The notes under the pieces were generated by a model. It ran no database searches and was not told where the DNA came from. It was given only the letters and a program-made list of their open reading frames with translations. Shown piece after piece: positions 1 through 6,344 of a stretch of DNA of 9,370 nucleotides (positions are counted from its first letter, which is position 1; the number at the start of each line of letters is the position of its first letter). Source of the stretch: an uncultured Lachnospiraceae bacterium (GTDB lineage: Bacteria; Bacillota_A; Clostridia; Lachnospirales; Lachnospiraceae). The position numbers were made by a program, and so were the translations under genes. The DNA is taken from contig CADAHD010000157.1 of the NCBI GenBank assembly GCA_902787595.1, forward strand, positions 1 to 9,370, given 5' to 3'.

Positions 1-51
1 TTACTCTCCTTATTGATATTCTTATTGTAAGATCCTTTCCGGACCATATTG
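1..51 (-). promoter_or_regulatory. Ribosome binding site of a next gene just outside the window
   Basis: On the minus strand, downstream of the ilvD stop, an AAGGAG motif lies at 11-6, with only five bases left before the window edge. This is normal Shine-Dalgarno spacing for a start codon just outside. The operon therefore very likely continues past ilvD. No terminator hairpin is seen in these 51 bases. The identity of the next gene is not visible; acetolactate synthase (ilvB) would be a usual partner, but that is inference only. Confidence 0.55.
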
Positions 52-1722
52 TCAGGCTTTGCCCGGCACCTTAAGGATCGCGCCCTGATTTCCTGAAGTT
101 ACCAGTTCACGGTAACGCGCCAGATAGCCGGTAAGATGCTGCTCTTTAGGCTGCCACTTTGCGCGTCTCGCTGCCAGCTCCTCATCGGAAACCTTCATCT
201 CGAGCTTATTGTTAGGTATATCGATGGAAATGATATCGCCTTCCTCAACAAGCGCGATAGGTCCGCCTACAGCTGCCTCAGGTGATACATGTCCGATGGA
301 TGCGCCGCGGCTTGCGCCCGAGAAACGTCCGTCGGTTATAAGTGCTACGGATGAACCGAGTCCCATACCTGCAATAGCAGATGTAGGATTGAGCATCTCT
401 CTCATGCCGGGGCCGCCCTTAGGTCCTTCGTAACGGATGACCACAACATCACCTGCAACTATCTTTCCGCCCTTTATAGCTGCGATGGCATCTTCCTCAC
501 AGTCGAATACTCTTGCGGGTCCTTCATGCACCATCATCTCGGGTACAACGGCGCTTCTCTTTACAACGCCACTATCCGGAGCCAGATTGCCCTTAAGCAC
601 CGCTATGCCACCGGTAGGGCTGTAAGGATTCTCCACAGGCCTGATGACTTCGGGATCCAGATTCACGCAGCCCTTTATGTTCTCCGCAACGGTCTTGCCG
701 CTTACGGTGATCAGATCGGTATATAAGAGGTCTTTCTTGCAAAGCTCATTCATAACCGCATATACGCCGCCGGCCTCATTCAGATCCTCCATATAGGTAG
801 GGCCTGCAGGCGCCAAATGGCACAGGTTGGGAGTCTTTGCAGAAAGCTCATTTGCTATATCCAGGTTAAGGTCCACGCCTGCCTCATGCGCTATAGCGGG
901 CAGATGCAGCATTGAATTGGTGGAGCAGCCCAGCGCCATATCTACGGTAAGCGCATTCATGAATGCCTTCTCCGTCATGATATCGCGGGGTCTTATATTC
1001 TTCTCTACCAGTTCCATTATCTTCATTCCGGCATGCTTTGCCAGACGGATACGCTCTGAATAAACAGCCGGAATGGTACCGTTGCCCTTAAGCCCCATGC
1101 CCAGAGCTTCGGTAAGGCAGTTCATTGAATTGGCTGTATACATACCCGAACATGAACCGCAGGAAGGACATACCTTCTCTTCAAACTCTTCCAGATCCTC
1201 TTCAGTGATCTTTCCGGCAGCCAGCTCACCTACAGCTTCGAACATCGATGATAAGCTGCGCTTGCGTCCCTTTACATGGCCGGCCAGCATGGGGCCGCCG
1301 CTCACAAAGATCGTAGGGATATTCACACGCGCTGCTGCCATTAACAGTCCGGGCACGTTCTTATCACAGTTGGGGATCATAACCAGACCGTCAAAACCGT
1401 GTGCCATAGCCATACACTCGGTAGAATCAGCGATCAGATCACGGGTCACCAGTGAATACTTCATTCCTATATGTCCCATCGCGATACCGTCACAGACAGC
1501 AATGGCAGGGAATACAACAGGCATGCCGCCTGCCATAGCCACACCCATCTTCACAGCCTCTGTGATCTTATCCAGGTTCATATGGCCGGGTACTATCTCA
1601 TTAAAGGAAGATACAATGCCTATCATAGGGCGCTGTCTCTCTTCCTTTGTAAAACCTAAAGCATTGAACAGACTCCTGTGAGGCGCCTGCGCGGTTCCGC
1701 ATTTAACACTGTCGCTTCTCAT
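52..1722 (-). CDS. ilvD: Dihydroxy-acid dehydratase
   Basis: Encodes a full-length 556-residue dihydroxy-acid dehydratase, the cytosolic Fe-S enzyme that dehydrates 2,3-dihydroxy-isovalerate and 2,3-dihydroxy-3-methylvalerate in valine, isoleucine and leucine synthesis. Visible family motifs are NCDKNVPG (residues 118-125), [19 protein letters not shown] (185-203) and the C-terminal [10 protein letters not shown] (464-473). Cluster-ligand cysteines C119 and the CPSCGSC group are present. At the position where [2Fe-2S] members such as the mycobacterial enzyme have a third ligand Cys, this protein reads PGHMN (45-49), as in E. coli-type enzymes, so an oxygen-labile [4Fe-4S] cluster is inferred. 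The ATG at 1722 is supported by AAGGAG at 1737-1732 with 9-nt spacing. The start overlaps by 4 nt (ATGA) the end of a 37-codon reading frame that fills the gap to leuB, suggesting translational coupling. Identity is secure. Confidence 0.98.
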   Translation of the reverse strand: MRSDSVKCGTAQAPHRSLFNALGFTKEERQRPMIGIVSSFNEIVPGHMNLDKITEAVKMGVAMAGGMPVVFPAIAVCDGIAMGHIGMKYSLVTRDLIADSTECMAMAHGFDGLVMIPNCDKNVPGLLMAAARVNIPTIFVSGGPMLAGHVKGRKRSLSSMFEAVGELAAGKITEEDLEEFEEKVCPSCGSCSGMYTANSMNCLTEALGMGLKGNGTIPAVYSERIRLAKHAGMKIMELVEKNIRPRDIMTEKAFMNALTVDMALGCSTNSMLHLPAIAHEAGVDLNLDIANELSAKTPNLCHLAPAGPTYMEDLNEAGGVYAVMNELCKKDLLYTDLITVSGKTVAENIKGCVNLDPEVIRPVENPYSPTGGIAVLKGNLAPDSGVVKRSAVVPEMMVHEGPARVFDCEEDAIAAIKGGKIVAGDVVVIRYEGPKGGPGMREMLNPTSAIAGMGLGSSVALITDGRFSGASRGASIGHVSPEAAVGGPIALVEEGDIISIDIPNNKLEMKVSDEELAARRAKWQPKEQHLTGYLARYRELVTSGNQGAILKVPGKA

Positions 1723-1832
1723 TTTAACCGTCTCCTTTTTTTCTTATCTTTCTTTATGCCTATAATAATGGCAATACATAGCAATAAAAGCTTTAGCAGA
1801 TCCCATTTTGCGTCCAAAAGAAACTTCTTCAT
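1719..1832 (-). CDS. Candidate 37-aa Leu/Ile-rich small protein or leader peptide between leuB and ilvD
   Basis: I do not recognise a family. On the minus strand an ATG at 1832-1830 opens a 37-codon frame ending with TGA at 1721-1719. Its first base is the last base of the leuB stop (TGATG), and its stop overlaps the ilvD start (ATGA), so it fills the gap with no spare base. The peptide begins [11 protein letters not shown], has a hydrophobic core [15 protein letters not shown] (residues 12-26) and ends in a basic tail ([11 protein letters not shown], 27-37). It holds 9 Leu and 5 Ile. No strong ribosome binding site precedes it; reinitiation after leuB would be needed. The ilvD binding site lies inside its last codons, which explains part of the Lys/Arg-rich tail. 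It may be a small single-pass membrane protein, a branched-chain amino acid-sensing leader peptide, a coupling device, or a chance open frame in A/T-rich DNA. Confidence 0.45.
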   Translation of the reverse strand: MKKFLLDAKWDLLKLLLLCIAIIIGIKKDKKKRRRLK

Positions 1833-2917
1833 CAAGCTATACGCTCTGCTATCAGACTGCCCATCTCCGTGCAGCCCACCTTAGTGCAGCCTTCGCTGAA
1901 GATATCTCCCGTGCGGAAGCCTTCCTTAAGTACCTTATCCACTGCTGCATCGATGGCATCGGCTTCCTTATCCAGATCAAAGGAATAACGCAGCATCATG
2001 GATGCGGAAAGGATGGTTGCAATAGGATTGGCAATATCCTTGCCTGCTATATCAGGCGCCGATCCGTGGCTGGGCTCATAGAGTCCGAACTTCGTATCAT
2101 TAAGCGATGCGCTGGCAAGCATTCCTATCGAACCGGTTACCATGCTGGCCTCATCCGATAAGATATCGCCGAACATGTTCTCGGTAAGGATCACATCAAA
2201 CTGTGAAGGGTCACGCACCAGCTGCATTGCGCAGTTGTCTACCAGCATATGCTCAACCGTAACTTCCGGATAGTTCTTTGCCACTTCGTTGACAACGGCT
2301 CTCCAGAGTCTGGAGGAATCCAGCACGTTCGCCTTGTCAACACTGGTCACCTTCTTACGGCGCTTCATCGCTATCTCAAAGCCCTTTATCGCTATACGGC
2401 GTATCTCAGCCTCAGTATAGGTAAGGGTATCGATGGCTTTCTTCATGCCGTTCTCTTCAACTGTCTTTCTCTCGCCGAAATACAGACCGCCGGTAAGCTC
2501 GCGCATTATCAGCATATCAAAGCCCTTGACAGAGATCTCTTCCTTTAAAGGGCAGGCTCCGCGCAGCTCGGGATAAAGCACTGCAGGGCGGAGATTTGCA
2601 AACAGATTGAGCGCCTTTCTTATCTTAAGAAGGCCGGCCTCTGGTCTCTTCTCCGGAGGCAGTTTGTACCAGGGCGATGTATTTGTATCGCCGCCGATAG
2701 AACCCATCAGCACGGCATCCGCTGCCTTTGCGGTAGCAATAGCCTCATCTGTCAGCGGCTCGCCGCAGGCATCGATGGATGCGCCTCCCATTAAAATATC
2801 CGTAAATTTCATTTCGTGGCCGTATACTTCTGCCACCTTTTCAAGTACCCTTTTGGCCTGGCCCACTATTTCGGGACCTATGCCGTCACCGGGTATACAG
2901 GTGATATTGAGTGTCAT
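1832..2917 (-). CDS. leuB: 3-isopropylmalate dehydrogenase
   Basis: Encodes a 361-residue NAD-dependent 3-isopropylmalate dehydrogenase, which oxidises and decarboxylates 3-isopropylmalate to 2-oxoisocaproate in leucine synthesis. The N-terminus carries the [10 protein letters not shown] motif (8-17). Substrate-binding [12 protein letters not shown] is at 139-150 and separates LeuB from isocitrate and tartrate dehydrogenase relatives. Catalytic Lys195 is in VDKANVL, and the metal-binding aspartates are D227, D251 and D255, the latter two in [12 protein letters not shown]. The cofactor loop [18 protein letters not shown] is at 281-298. The start at 2917 is chosen because AAGGAG (2932-2927) sits 9 nt upstream and because the conserved [12 protein letters not shown] begins there; a GTG at 2947 in the same frame lies upstream of that site. 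It follows yajC by 88 nt and its stop touches the small reading frame before ilvD. Confidence 0.97.
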   Translation of the reverse strand: MTLNITCIPGDGIGPEIVGQAKRVLEKVAEVYGHEMKFTDILMGGASIDACGEPLTDEAIATAKAADAVLMGSIGGDTNTSPWYKLPPEKRPEAGLLKIRKALNLFANLRPAVLYPELRGACPLKEEISVKGFDMLIMRELTGGLYFGERKTVEENGMKKAIDTLTYTEAEIRRIAIKGFEIAMKRRKKVTSVDKANVLDSSRLWRAVVNEVAKNYPEVTVEHMLVDNCAMQLVRDPSQFDVILTENMFGDILSDEASMVTGSIGMLASASLNDTKFGLYEPSHGSAPDIAGKDIANPIATILSASMMLRYSFDLDKEADAIDAAVDKVLKEGFRTGDIFSEGCTKVGCTEMGSLIAERIA

Positions 2918-2947
2918 GTTTTTATGCTCCTTTTTATCTGCCTTCAC

Positions 2948-2985
2948 AAGCCGGCATCTCCGGATCCGGTCTGCGCCTTCGGCTT
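2948..2985 (-). repeat. Inverted repeat in the yajC-leuB gap
   Basis: Outer arms AAGCCG/CGGCTT (2948-2953 and 2980-2985) enclose a perfect inner palindrome CCGGATCCGG (2960-2969, read on either strand). As RNA on the minus strand this could form a GC-rich stem between yajC and leuB. No T-run follows it, so it does not look like a Rho-independent terminator. It may be an RNA processing or stability element, or chance. Confidence 0.3.
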
Positions 2986-3005
2986 AAATTCATCAAGTAC
3001 TCTGC

Positions 3006-3350
3006 TTATTTCTCTGCCTTTTCAACCTGAGCAATAGCGCTCTTTCTCATGGGGATACGGCAGTTTTTGTTGCTGCCGAATTCTACGATAACGTCATCCT
3101 CAGTGATATCGATGAGCACGCCGTAGAAACCGCTGGTAGTAACAACTACATCGCCCACTTCCATTTCCTTGAGCATTTCCTGCATTCTCTTCTGCTCCTT
3201 TTTCTGGGGACGCAGAAGCAGGAAATAGAAAATAGCGATCATTGCCACTATGGATATGATATAGGAAAGTCCCAGTCCGCCCGCTGCACCTGACTGAGCG
3301 CTTCCCGCAGCAGCGGCACCGTCAGACAATAACATTGATAAGATATTCAT
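3006..3350 (-). CDS. yajC: Preprotein translocase subunit YajC
   Basis: Encodes a 114-residue YajC, a small inner-membrane protein that associates with the SecDF part of the Sec translocon. The layout is typical: a short Ala/Gly/Ser-rich N-terminus (about 10-27), one transmembrane helix (about 28-46) ending in FLLLRPQKKEQ (43-53), then a cytoplasmic domain with GDVVVTTSGFYGVLIDI (66-82) and a charged tail. Length is normal. GGGAGG (3364-3359) lies 8 nt before the ATG at 3350. The gene follows tgt, a common tgt-yajC pairing, but instead of secD/secF the next genes are leuB and ilvD. A candidate promoter just upstream suggests it can start its own transcript. Confidence 0.95.
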   Translation of the reverse strand: MNILSMLLSDGAAAAGSAQSGAAGGLGLSYIISIVAMIAIFYFLLLRPQKKEQKRMQEMLKEMEVGDVVVTTSGFYGVLIDITEDDVIVEFGSNKNCRIPMRKSAIAQVEKAEK

Positions 3351-3391
3351 TTTATGTTCCTCCCTGTTTTGGTTTTAAAATATCGTTTCTA

Positions 3392-3420
3392 ATAATACAC
3401 AAAATAAGGTCCTGCCGCAA
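3392..3420 (-). promoter_or_regulatory. Candidate sigma-A promoter for yajC-leuB-ilvD
   Basis: On the minus strand TTGCGG (3420-3415) and TATTAT (3397-3392) are separated by exactly 17 bp, in the 123-bp gap between tgt and yajC. Transcription would begin near 3385, leaving about 35 nt of leader before the yajC ATG. The -10 box is 5/6 and the -35 box 3-4/6 to consensus. No terminator was found between tgt and yajC, so read-through from the tgt transcript is also possible. Confidence 0.4.
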
Positions 3421-3473
3421 GAGGAATTTTATTGTTCCCTTTCACAGCTCGAATGGCTGTAAACAGTAAGATT

Positions 3474-4604
3474 TTATTCTCCCTGCATAGCCGCAAGTTT
3501 CTCTTTTTTATACTCCGCAAAACGCCCCTGATCCAGCGCATCGCGTATCTCTTCCATAAGATGATTATAAAAATACAGATTATGGAGCACACCAAGTCGC
3601 ATGCCCAGCATTTCCTTTGCCTTAAGCAGATGCCTGATATATGCGCGCGAATACCTCTGACACGCCGGACACTGACAGCCCTCTTCTATGGGTCTGTCGT
3701 CACGCTCGTACTGCGCATTCATCAGATTGATCTTTCCATGTCCCGTATACATATGCGCATGTCTGCCGTTCCTGGTGGGATATACGCAGTCAAAGAAGTC
3801 AACGCCGCGATCCACAGCCTCAAGTATGTTGGCGGGCGTCCCCACCCCCATCAGATATACAGGCTTATCCTTGGGCAGATATGGCACTGTCTCATCAAGT
3901 ATGTAATACATCTGCTCATGGCTCTCTCCCACGGCCAGGCCTCCTATGGCATAGCCGGGCAGGTCGAGCTCTGCGATGCGTTTGGCATGCTCGATCCTGA
4001 TATCCGCATACACTGCGCCCTGATTGATGCCAAAGAGCAGCTGCTCCGGATTCACTGTATCTTCACGCGCATTAAGTTCCTTCATTTTAACGATGCAGCG
4101 CTCAAGCCATCTGGTAGTCCTGTCCACCGACGGCTGCACATAAGCGCGCTCCGCCAGAGCAGGCGGGCACTCATCAAAAGCCATGGCTATGGTAGAGCCC
4201 AGATTCGACTGTATCTGCATGCTCTCTTCCGGCCCCATGAAGATCTTATGTCCGTCTATATGCGACTGAAAGGTAACACCTTCCTCTTTTATCTTCCTTA
4301 AGCCTGCCAGTGAGAAAACCTGAAATCCGCCCGAATCCGTAAGTATCGGTCTCTCCCAGCTCATAAACTTATGCAGGCCGCCGAGAGCTTTTACCACTTC
4401 GTCCCCGGGACGCACATGCAGATGGTAGGTATTGGAAAGCTCGACCTGCGTGCCTATGCGCTCAAGGTCTTCCGTAGATACAGCTCCCTTGATGGCGCCT
4501 ACCGTGCCCACATTCATAAACACGGGTGTCTGTATCGTTCCGTGCACCGTCTCCATAACAGCGCGCTTCGCCCTGCCCTCTGTTTTAAGTACCTGATATT
4601 TCAT
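3474..4604 (-). CDS. tgt: tRNA-guanine transglycosylase (bacterial type)
   Basis: Encodes a 376-residue cytosolic tRNA-guanine transglycosylase that exchanges guanine-34 of Asp, Asn, His and Tyr tRNAs for the queuosine precursor preQ1. Visible motifs are TDSGGFQVFSL (89-99, catalytic D90), MAFDEC (141-146), GGLAVGE (221-227), nucleophile D272 in FDCVYPTRNGR, and the zinc site C310, C312, C315 and H341. Cys146 and Val225 match the positions that mark bacterial preQ1-using enzymes; eukaryotic enzymes have smaller or different residues there. The ATG at 4604 is preferred over an in-frame start at 4640 because GGGGAGG (4617-4611) lies 6 nt upstream and MKYQVLKTEG is the expected N-terminus. The binding site is inside the 3' coding end of the NhaC gene, and only 1 nt separates that stop from this start, so translational coupling is likely. 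Confidence 0.97.
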   Translation of the reverse strand: MKYQVLKTEGRAKRAVMETVHGTIQTPVFMNVGTVGAIKGAVSTEDLERIGTQVELSNTYHLHVRPGDEVVKALGGLHKFMSWERPILTDSGGFQVFSLAGLRKIKEEGVTFQSHIDGHKIFMGPEESMQIQSNLGSTIAMAFDECPPALAERAYVQPSVDRTTRWLERCIVKMKELNAREDTVNPEQLLFGINQGAVYADIRIEHAKRIAELDLPGYAIGGLAVGESHEQMYYILDETVPYLPKDKPVYLMGVGTPANILEAVDRGVDFFDCVYPTRNGRHAHMYTGHGKINLMNAQYERDDRPIEEGCQCPACQRYSRAYIRHLLKAKEMLGMRLGVLHNLYFYNHLMEEIRDALDQGRFAEYKKEKLAAMQGE

Positions 4605-4605
4605 T

Positions 4606-5742
4606 CTATTCCTCCCCGGTCCGGAACTTCTTGATCGCAAATATTACCGCTCCCATTATCAAAAGGGAAACCGGCAGCGCTATCAGCCAGCTGCGTACAA
4701 AACCGGCGATCACATATCCTACAAATGAAACAGCTGCCGCAGTCAGCGCGTAAGGCAGCTGCGTGGATACATGGTTTATATGCTCGCACTGCGCTCCGGC
4801 GGACGCCATTATGGTCGTATCGGATATGGGTGAGCAGTGGTCGCCGCAGACCGAACCGGCCATGCATGCCGAGATGGCTATTATCATCAGCTCGTTATTG
4901 ATATCTCCGCCAAAAGTAAATACCACTATGGGGATCAGCAGACCGAAGGTTCCCCATGAGGTGCCTGTAGCAAACGCCAGGAAAGCGCCTATCAAAAATA
5001 CAAAGGCTGGAAGGAAAGACATCACCATTCCGTTTTCTGCTATCTTCTCCACCACCGAAGCAACATAGGCCGCAGCCCCAAGAGAATCCGTCATGCTCTT
5101 TAATGTCCATGCAAGAGTAAGGATAAGTATGGCCGGCACCATGCTCTTAAAGCCTTCCGGTATTGCATTCATGCATTCCTTAAAGCTTAATACACCGGTA
5201 CACAGATAGAAAATGATCGTTATGAAAAGCGCCGCCATTGATCCGTATACCAGACCTACGGATGCATCCGAATTGGCAAAGGCGTTCACAAAGCTCTCTC
5301 CCTCAAAGAAACCGCCGGTATAGATCATTCCGATAACGCAGCAGAAAATAAGCATGATTATAGGCAATACCAGATGTATCACCTTTCCCTTTTCCGAAAC
5401 AGGAGGCGCCGGCTGCTCTTCCGCTCCCGTCATTCCCGATTCCATCAGTGACTTATCCGGCATATTTTCTTTCGGCAGGTTCTTTTCCGCCTTCTTCATG
5501 GGGCCGAAATCCTGACCGCTGAGTATCAGCATAAGCATCATGCCTATGGTAAGAAAGGCGTAGAGATTATACGGTATAGCCCTTATAAAAAGCGTCAGAC
5601 CATTGGCGCCGTCAACAAAGCCCGTGACTGCCGCAGCCCAGGAAGATATAGGCGCGATTATGCAGACAGGTGCGGCCGTGGCATCGATCAGATATGCCAG
5701 CTTCTCACGCGAGACCCTGTTCTTATCCGTCACCGGCCGCAT
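4606..5742 (-). CDS. NhaC-family Na+/H+ antiporter, C-terminal fragment
   Basis: This 378-residue frame carries most of a multi-pass NhaC-family antiporter. It opens with MRPVTDKNRVSREKLAYLID, which is an internal family motif and not a natural N-terminus; the matching frame extends upstream to about 5790 without an initiator. Conserved pieces include APVCIIAPISSWAAAV (24-39), ATGTSWGTFGLLIP (258-271) and GSVCGDHCSPISDTT (296-310). About eight hydrophobic segments are visible, with a charged loop at about 80-119. The predicted role is cation/proton exchange in the cytoplasmic membrane. Substrate cannot be read from sequence: NhaC relatives exchange Na+/H+, and the related MleN exchanges malate/lactate coupled to H+ and Na+. 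On its own the fragment lacks the first helices and is unlikely to function. Its last codons hold the tgt ribosome binding site. Confidence 0.8.
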   Translation of the reverse strand: MRPVTDKNRVSREKLAYLIDATAAPVCIIAPISSWAAAVTGFVDGANGLTLFIRAIPYNLYAFLTIGMMLMLILSGQDFGPMKKAEKNLPKENMPDKSLMESGMTGAEEQPAPPVSEKGKVIHLVLPIIMLIFCCVIGMIYTGGFFEGESFVNAFANSDASVGLVYGSMAALFITIIFYLCTGVLSFKECMNAIPEGFKSMVPAILILTLAWTLKSMTDSLGAAAYVASVVEKIAENGMVMSFLPAFVFLIGAFLAFATGTSWGTFGLLIPIVVFTFGGDINNELMIIAISACMAGSVCGDHCSPISDTTIMASAGAQCEHINHVSTQLPYALTAAAVSFVGYVIAGFVRSWLIALPVSLLIMGAVIFAIKKFRTGEE

Positions 5743-5750
5743 TACCGAAC

Positions 5751-6098
5751 CTACGGTAAGACAGTTGAAATAATCATCGATAAATATGAGCGCGTCTTGA
5801 CATGCGTTGACGCCCAGCGTCCAAAGGCTGCCGATCCGCCGGCGCGGTTCATCAGCATCACTATGCTGCCCAGCACCACCAGAAAGATGAGTATACCTAC
5901 ATTCCAGGGATCGGAAAGCTGTCCTATCATCCCGTCCTTAAAGATATGCTCCATGGCCACAACAGGATTGAATCCGGCGTACAGAAGCCCGCCGGCGATT
6001 ATTCCTATCATAAGGGAAGAATAAACCTCCTTGGTGATAAGCGCCAGAATTATAGCAACCAGCGGTGGTAACAGGGCCCAAACAGAATCTGTGAACAT
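5751..6098 (-). CDS. NhaC-family Na+/H+ antiporter, N-terminal fragment
   Basis: A 115-residue frame that begins at a proper start (ATG 6098, GGGAGG at 6110-6105, 6-nt spacing). It encodes the first three or so hydrophobic segments of an NhaC-family antiporter, with PPLVAIILALITKEVYSSL (11-29), NVGILIFLVVLGSIVMLMN (66-84) and AGGSAAFGRWA (86-96). Residues 1-103 fit the family. Residues 104-115 (SYLSMIISTVLP) are out-of-frame reading of the DNA that should encode LIFIDDYFN and neighbours. The whole gene before damage would have been roughly 500 residues. Confidence 0.75.
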   Translation of the reverse strand: MFTDSVWALLPPLVAIILALITKEVYSSLMIGIIAGGLLYAGFNPVVAMEHIFKDGMIGQLSDPWNVGILIFLVVLGSIVMLMNRAGGSAAFGRWASTHVKTRSYLSMIISTVLP

Positions 6099-6144
6099 CT
6101 TTTTCCTCCCTTTAATCCTCCTCCCCGCAGGCGGAGAGCATGTA

Positions 6145-6181
6145 TTTTTGCCGCAGACACATACTGCCGTTTTTGCCGCAG
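6145..6181 (-). repeat. 12-bp direct repeat in the antiporter leader
   Basis: TTTTTGCCGCAG (plus-strand reading) occurs at 6145-6156 and again at 6170-6181, with starts 25 bp apart. Both copies lie between the candidate nhaC promoter and its start codon, so they would appear in the leader RNA as CUGCGGCAAAAA. They could be paired protein-binding sites or a short tandem duplication. I do not recognise a known riboswitch here. Confidence 0.5.
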
Positions 6182-6188
6182 CAATACC

Positions 6189-6217
6189 ATTTTATAACTC
6201 ATACAGCCGATTTGCAA
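6189..6217 (-). promoter_or_regulatory. Candidate promoter for nhaC-tgt
   Basis: On the minus strand TTGCAA (6217-6212) and TAAAAT (6194-6189) are 17 bp apart. Transcription would begin near 6182, leaving about 84 nt of leader that contains the 12-bp direct repeat. The -10 is 5/6 and the -35 4/6 to the sigma-A consensus. Confidence 0.45.
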
Positions 6218-6229
6218 GAACGTGCTTGC
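6214..6229. promoter_or_regulatory. Palindrome between the two divergent -35 boxes
   Basis: GCAAGAACGTGCTTGC is a near-perfect 16-bp palindrome: 5-bp arms GCAAG/CTTGC, with two mismatched positions in the centre. It overlaps the nhaC -35 box and abuts the aroC -35 box, so a protein bound here could affect both promoters. The operator role is inference; no regulator gene is in the window. Confidence 0.35.
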
Positions 6230-6258
6230 TTGTAATAAGCTCTTTGATATGTTATATT
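6230..6258 (+). promoter_or_regulatory. Candidate promoter for aroC
   Basis: TTGTAA (6230-6235) and TATATT (6253-6258) are 17 bp apart, and a TG at 6250-6251 gives an extended -10 (TGnTATATT). Transcription would begin near 6265, leaving about 80 nt of leader. This is the best-looking promoter in the window. Confidence 0.6.
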
Positions 6259-6344
6259 ATGCGCGGTCATTGCGTTTGCTATGATCGCATACCTATCACG
6301 GACAGCAATAAATACAGCGCTGCCCGCCTTAAAGGAGAATAAAA

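Larger units (their letters stand above)
4606..6098 (-). pseudogene. NhaC-family antiporter gene split by an internal deletion/frameshift
   Basis: Two adjoining open frames on the minus strand are parts of one NhaC-family (PF03553) sodium/proton antiporter. The first frame follows the family to residue 103 (AFGRWASTHVKTR), then shifts out of frame and stops at 5753-5751. The family sequence resumes in another frame at about 5793-5788 with LIFIDDYFNCLTVGSV and continues to 4606. From memory of the family, roughly a dozen residues (an xGAQLATxxLG-like piece) are missing at the junction, so the change is a deletion whose length is not a multiple of three. A GCGC at 5794-5791 at the junction could be the microhomology. 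It is either a true pseudogene or an assembly error; I cannot tell which. Confidence 0.75.

Noticed and set aside
1073..1681. 202-codon open frame on the plus strand opposite ilvD
   Set aside because: It is antisense to a well-conserved enzyme gene, shows no family motifs and has no promoter or ribosome binding site.
2918..2947. Upstream GTG start for leuB giving ten extra residues
   Set aside because: The strong AAGGAG lies between this GTG and the ATG at 2917, and the extra residues (Lys/Glu/His-rich) are not part of the LeuB family N-terminus.
2936..2995. 19-codon Arg-rich frame between yajC and leuB
   Set aside because: It is very short, has only a weak upstream AGAG, and does not couple to the leuB start. 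It is likely chance within the GC-rich palindrome region.
3434..3465. Hairpin after tgt (ACAGC/GCTGT arms on the minus strand)
   Set aside because: The stem is short and no T-run follows it on the minus strand, so it does not support a terminator call.
3389..3595. 68-codon minus-strand frame overlapping the tgt end and the tgt-yajC gap
   Set aside because: It starts inside tgt in another frame at a weak initiator without a ribosome binding site. Most of it is an alternate reading of tgt. The hydrophobic start is tempting but not enough.
3432..4301. 289-codon open frame on the plus strand opposite tgt
   Set aside because: It lies fully across the secure tgt gene, has no recognisable domain and no convincing ribosome binding site. 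It is a shadow of tgt codon use.
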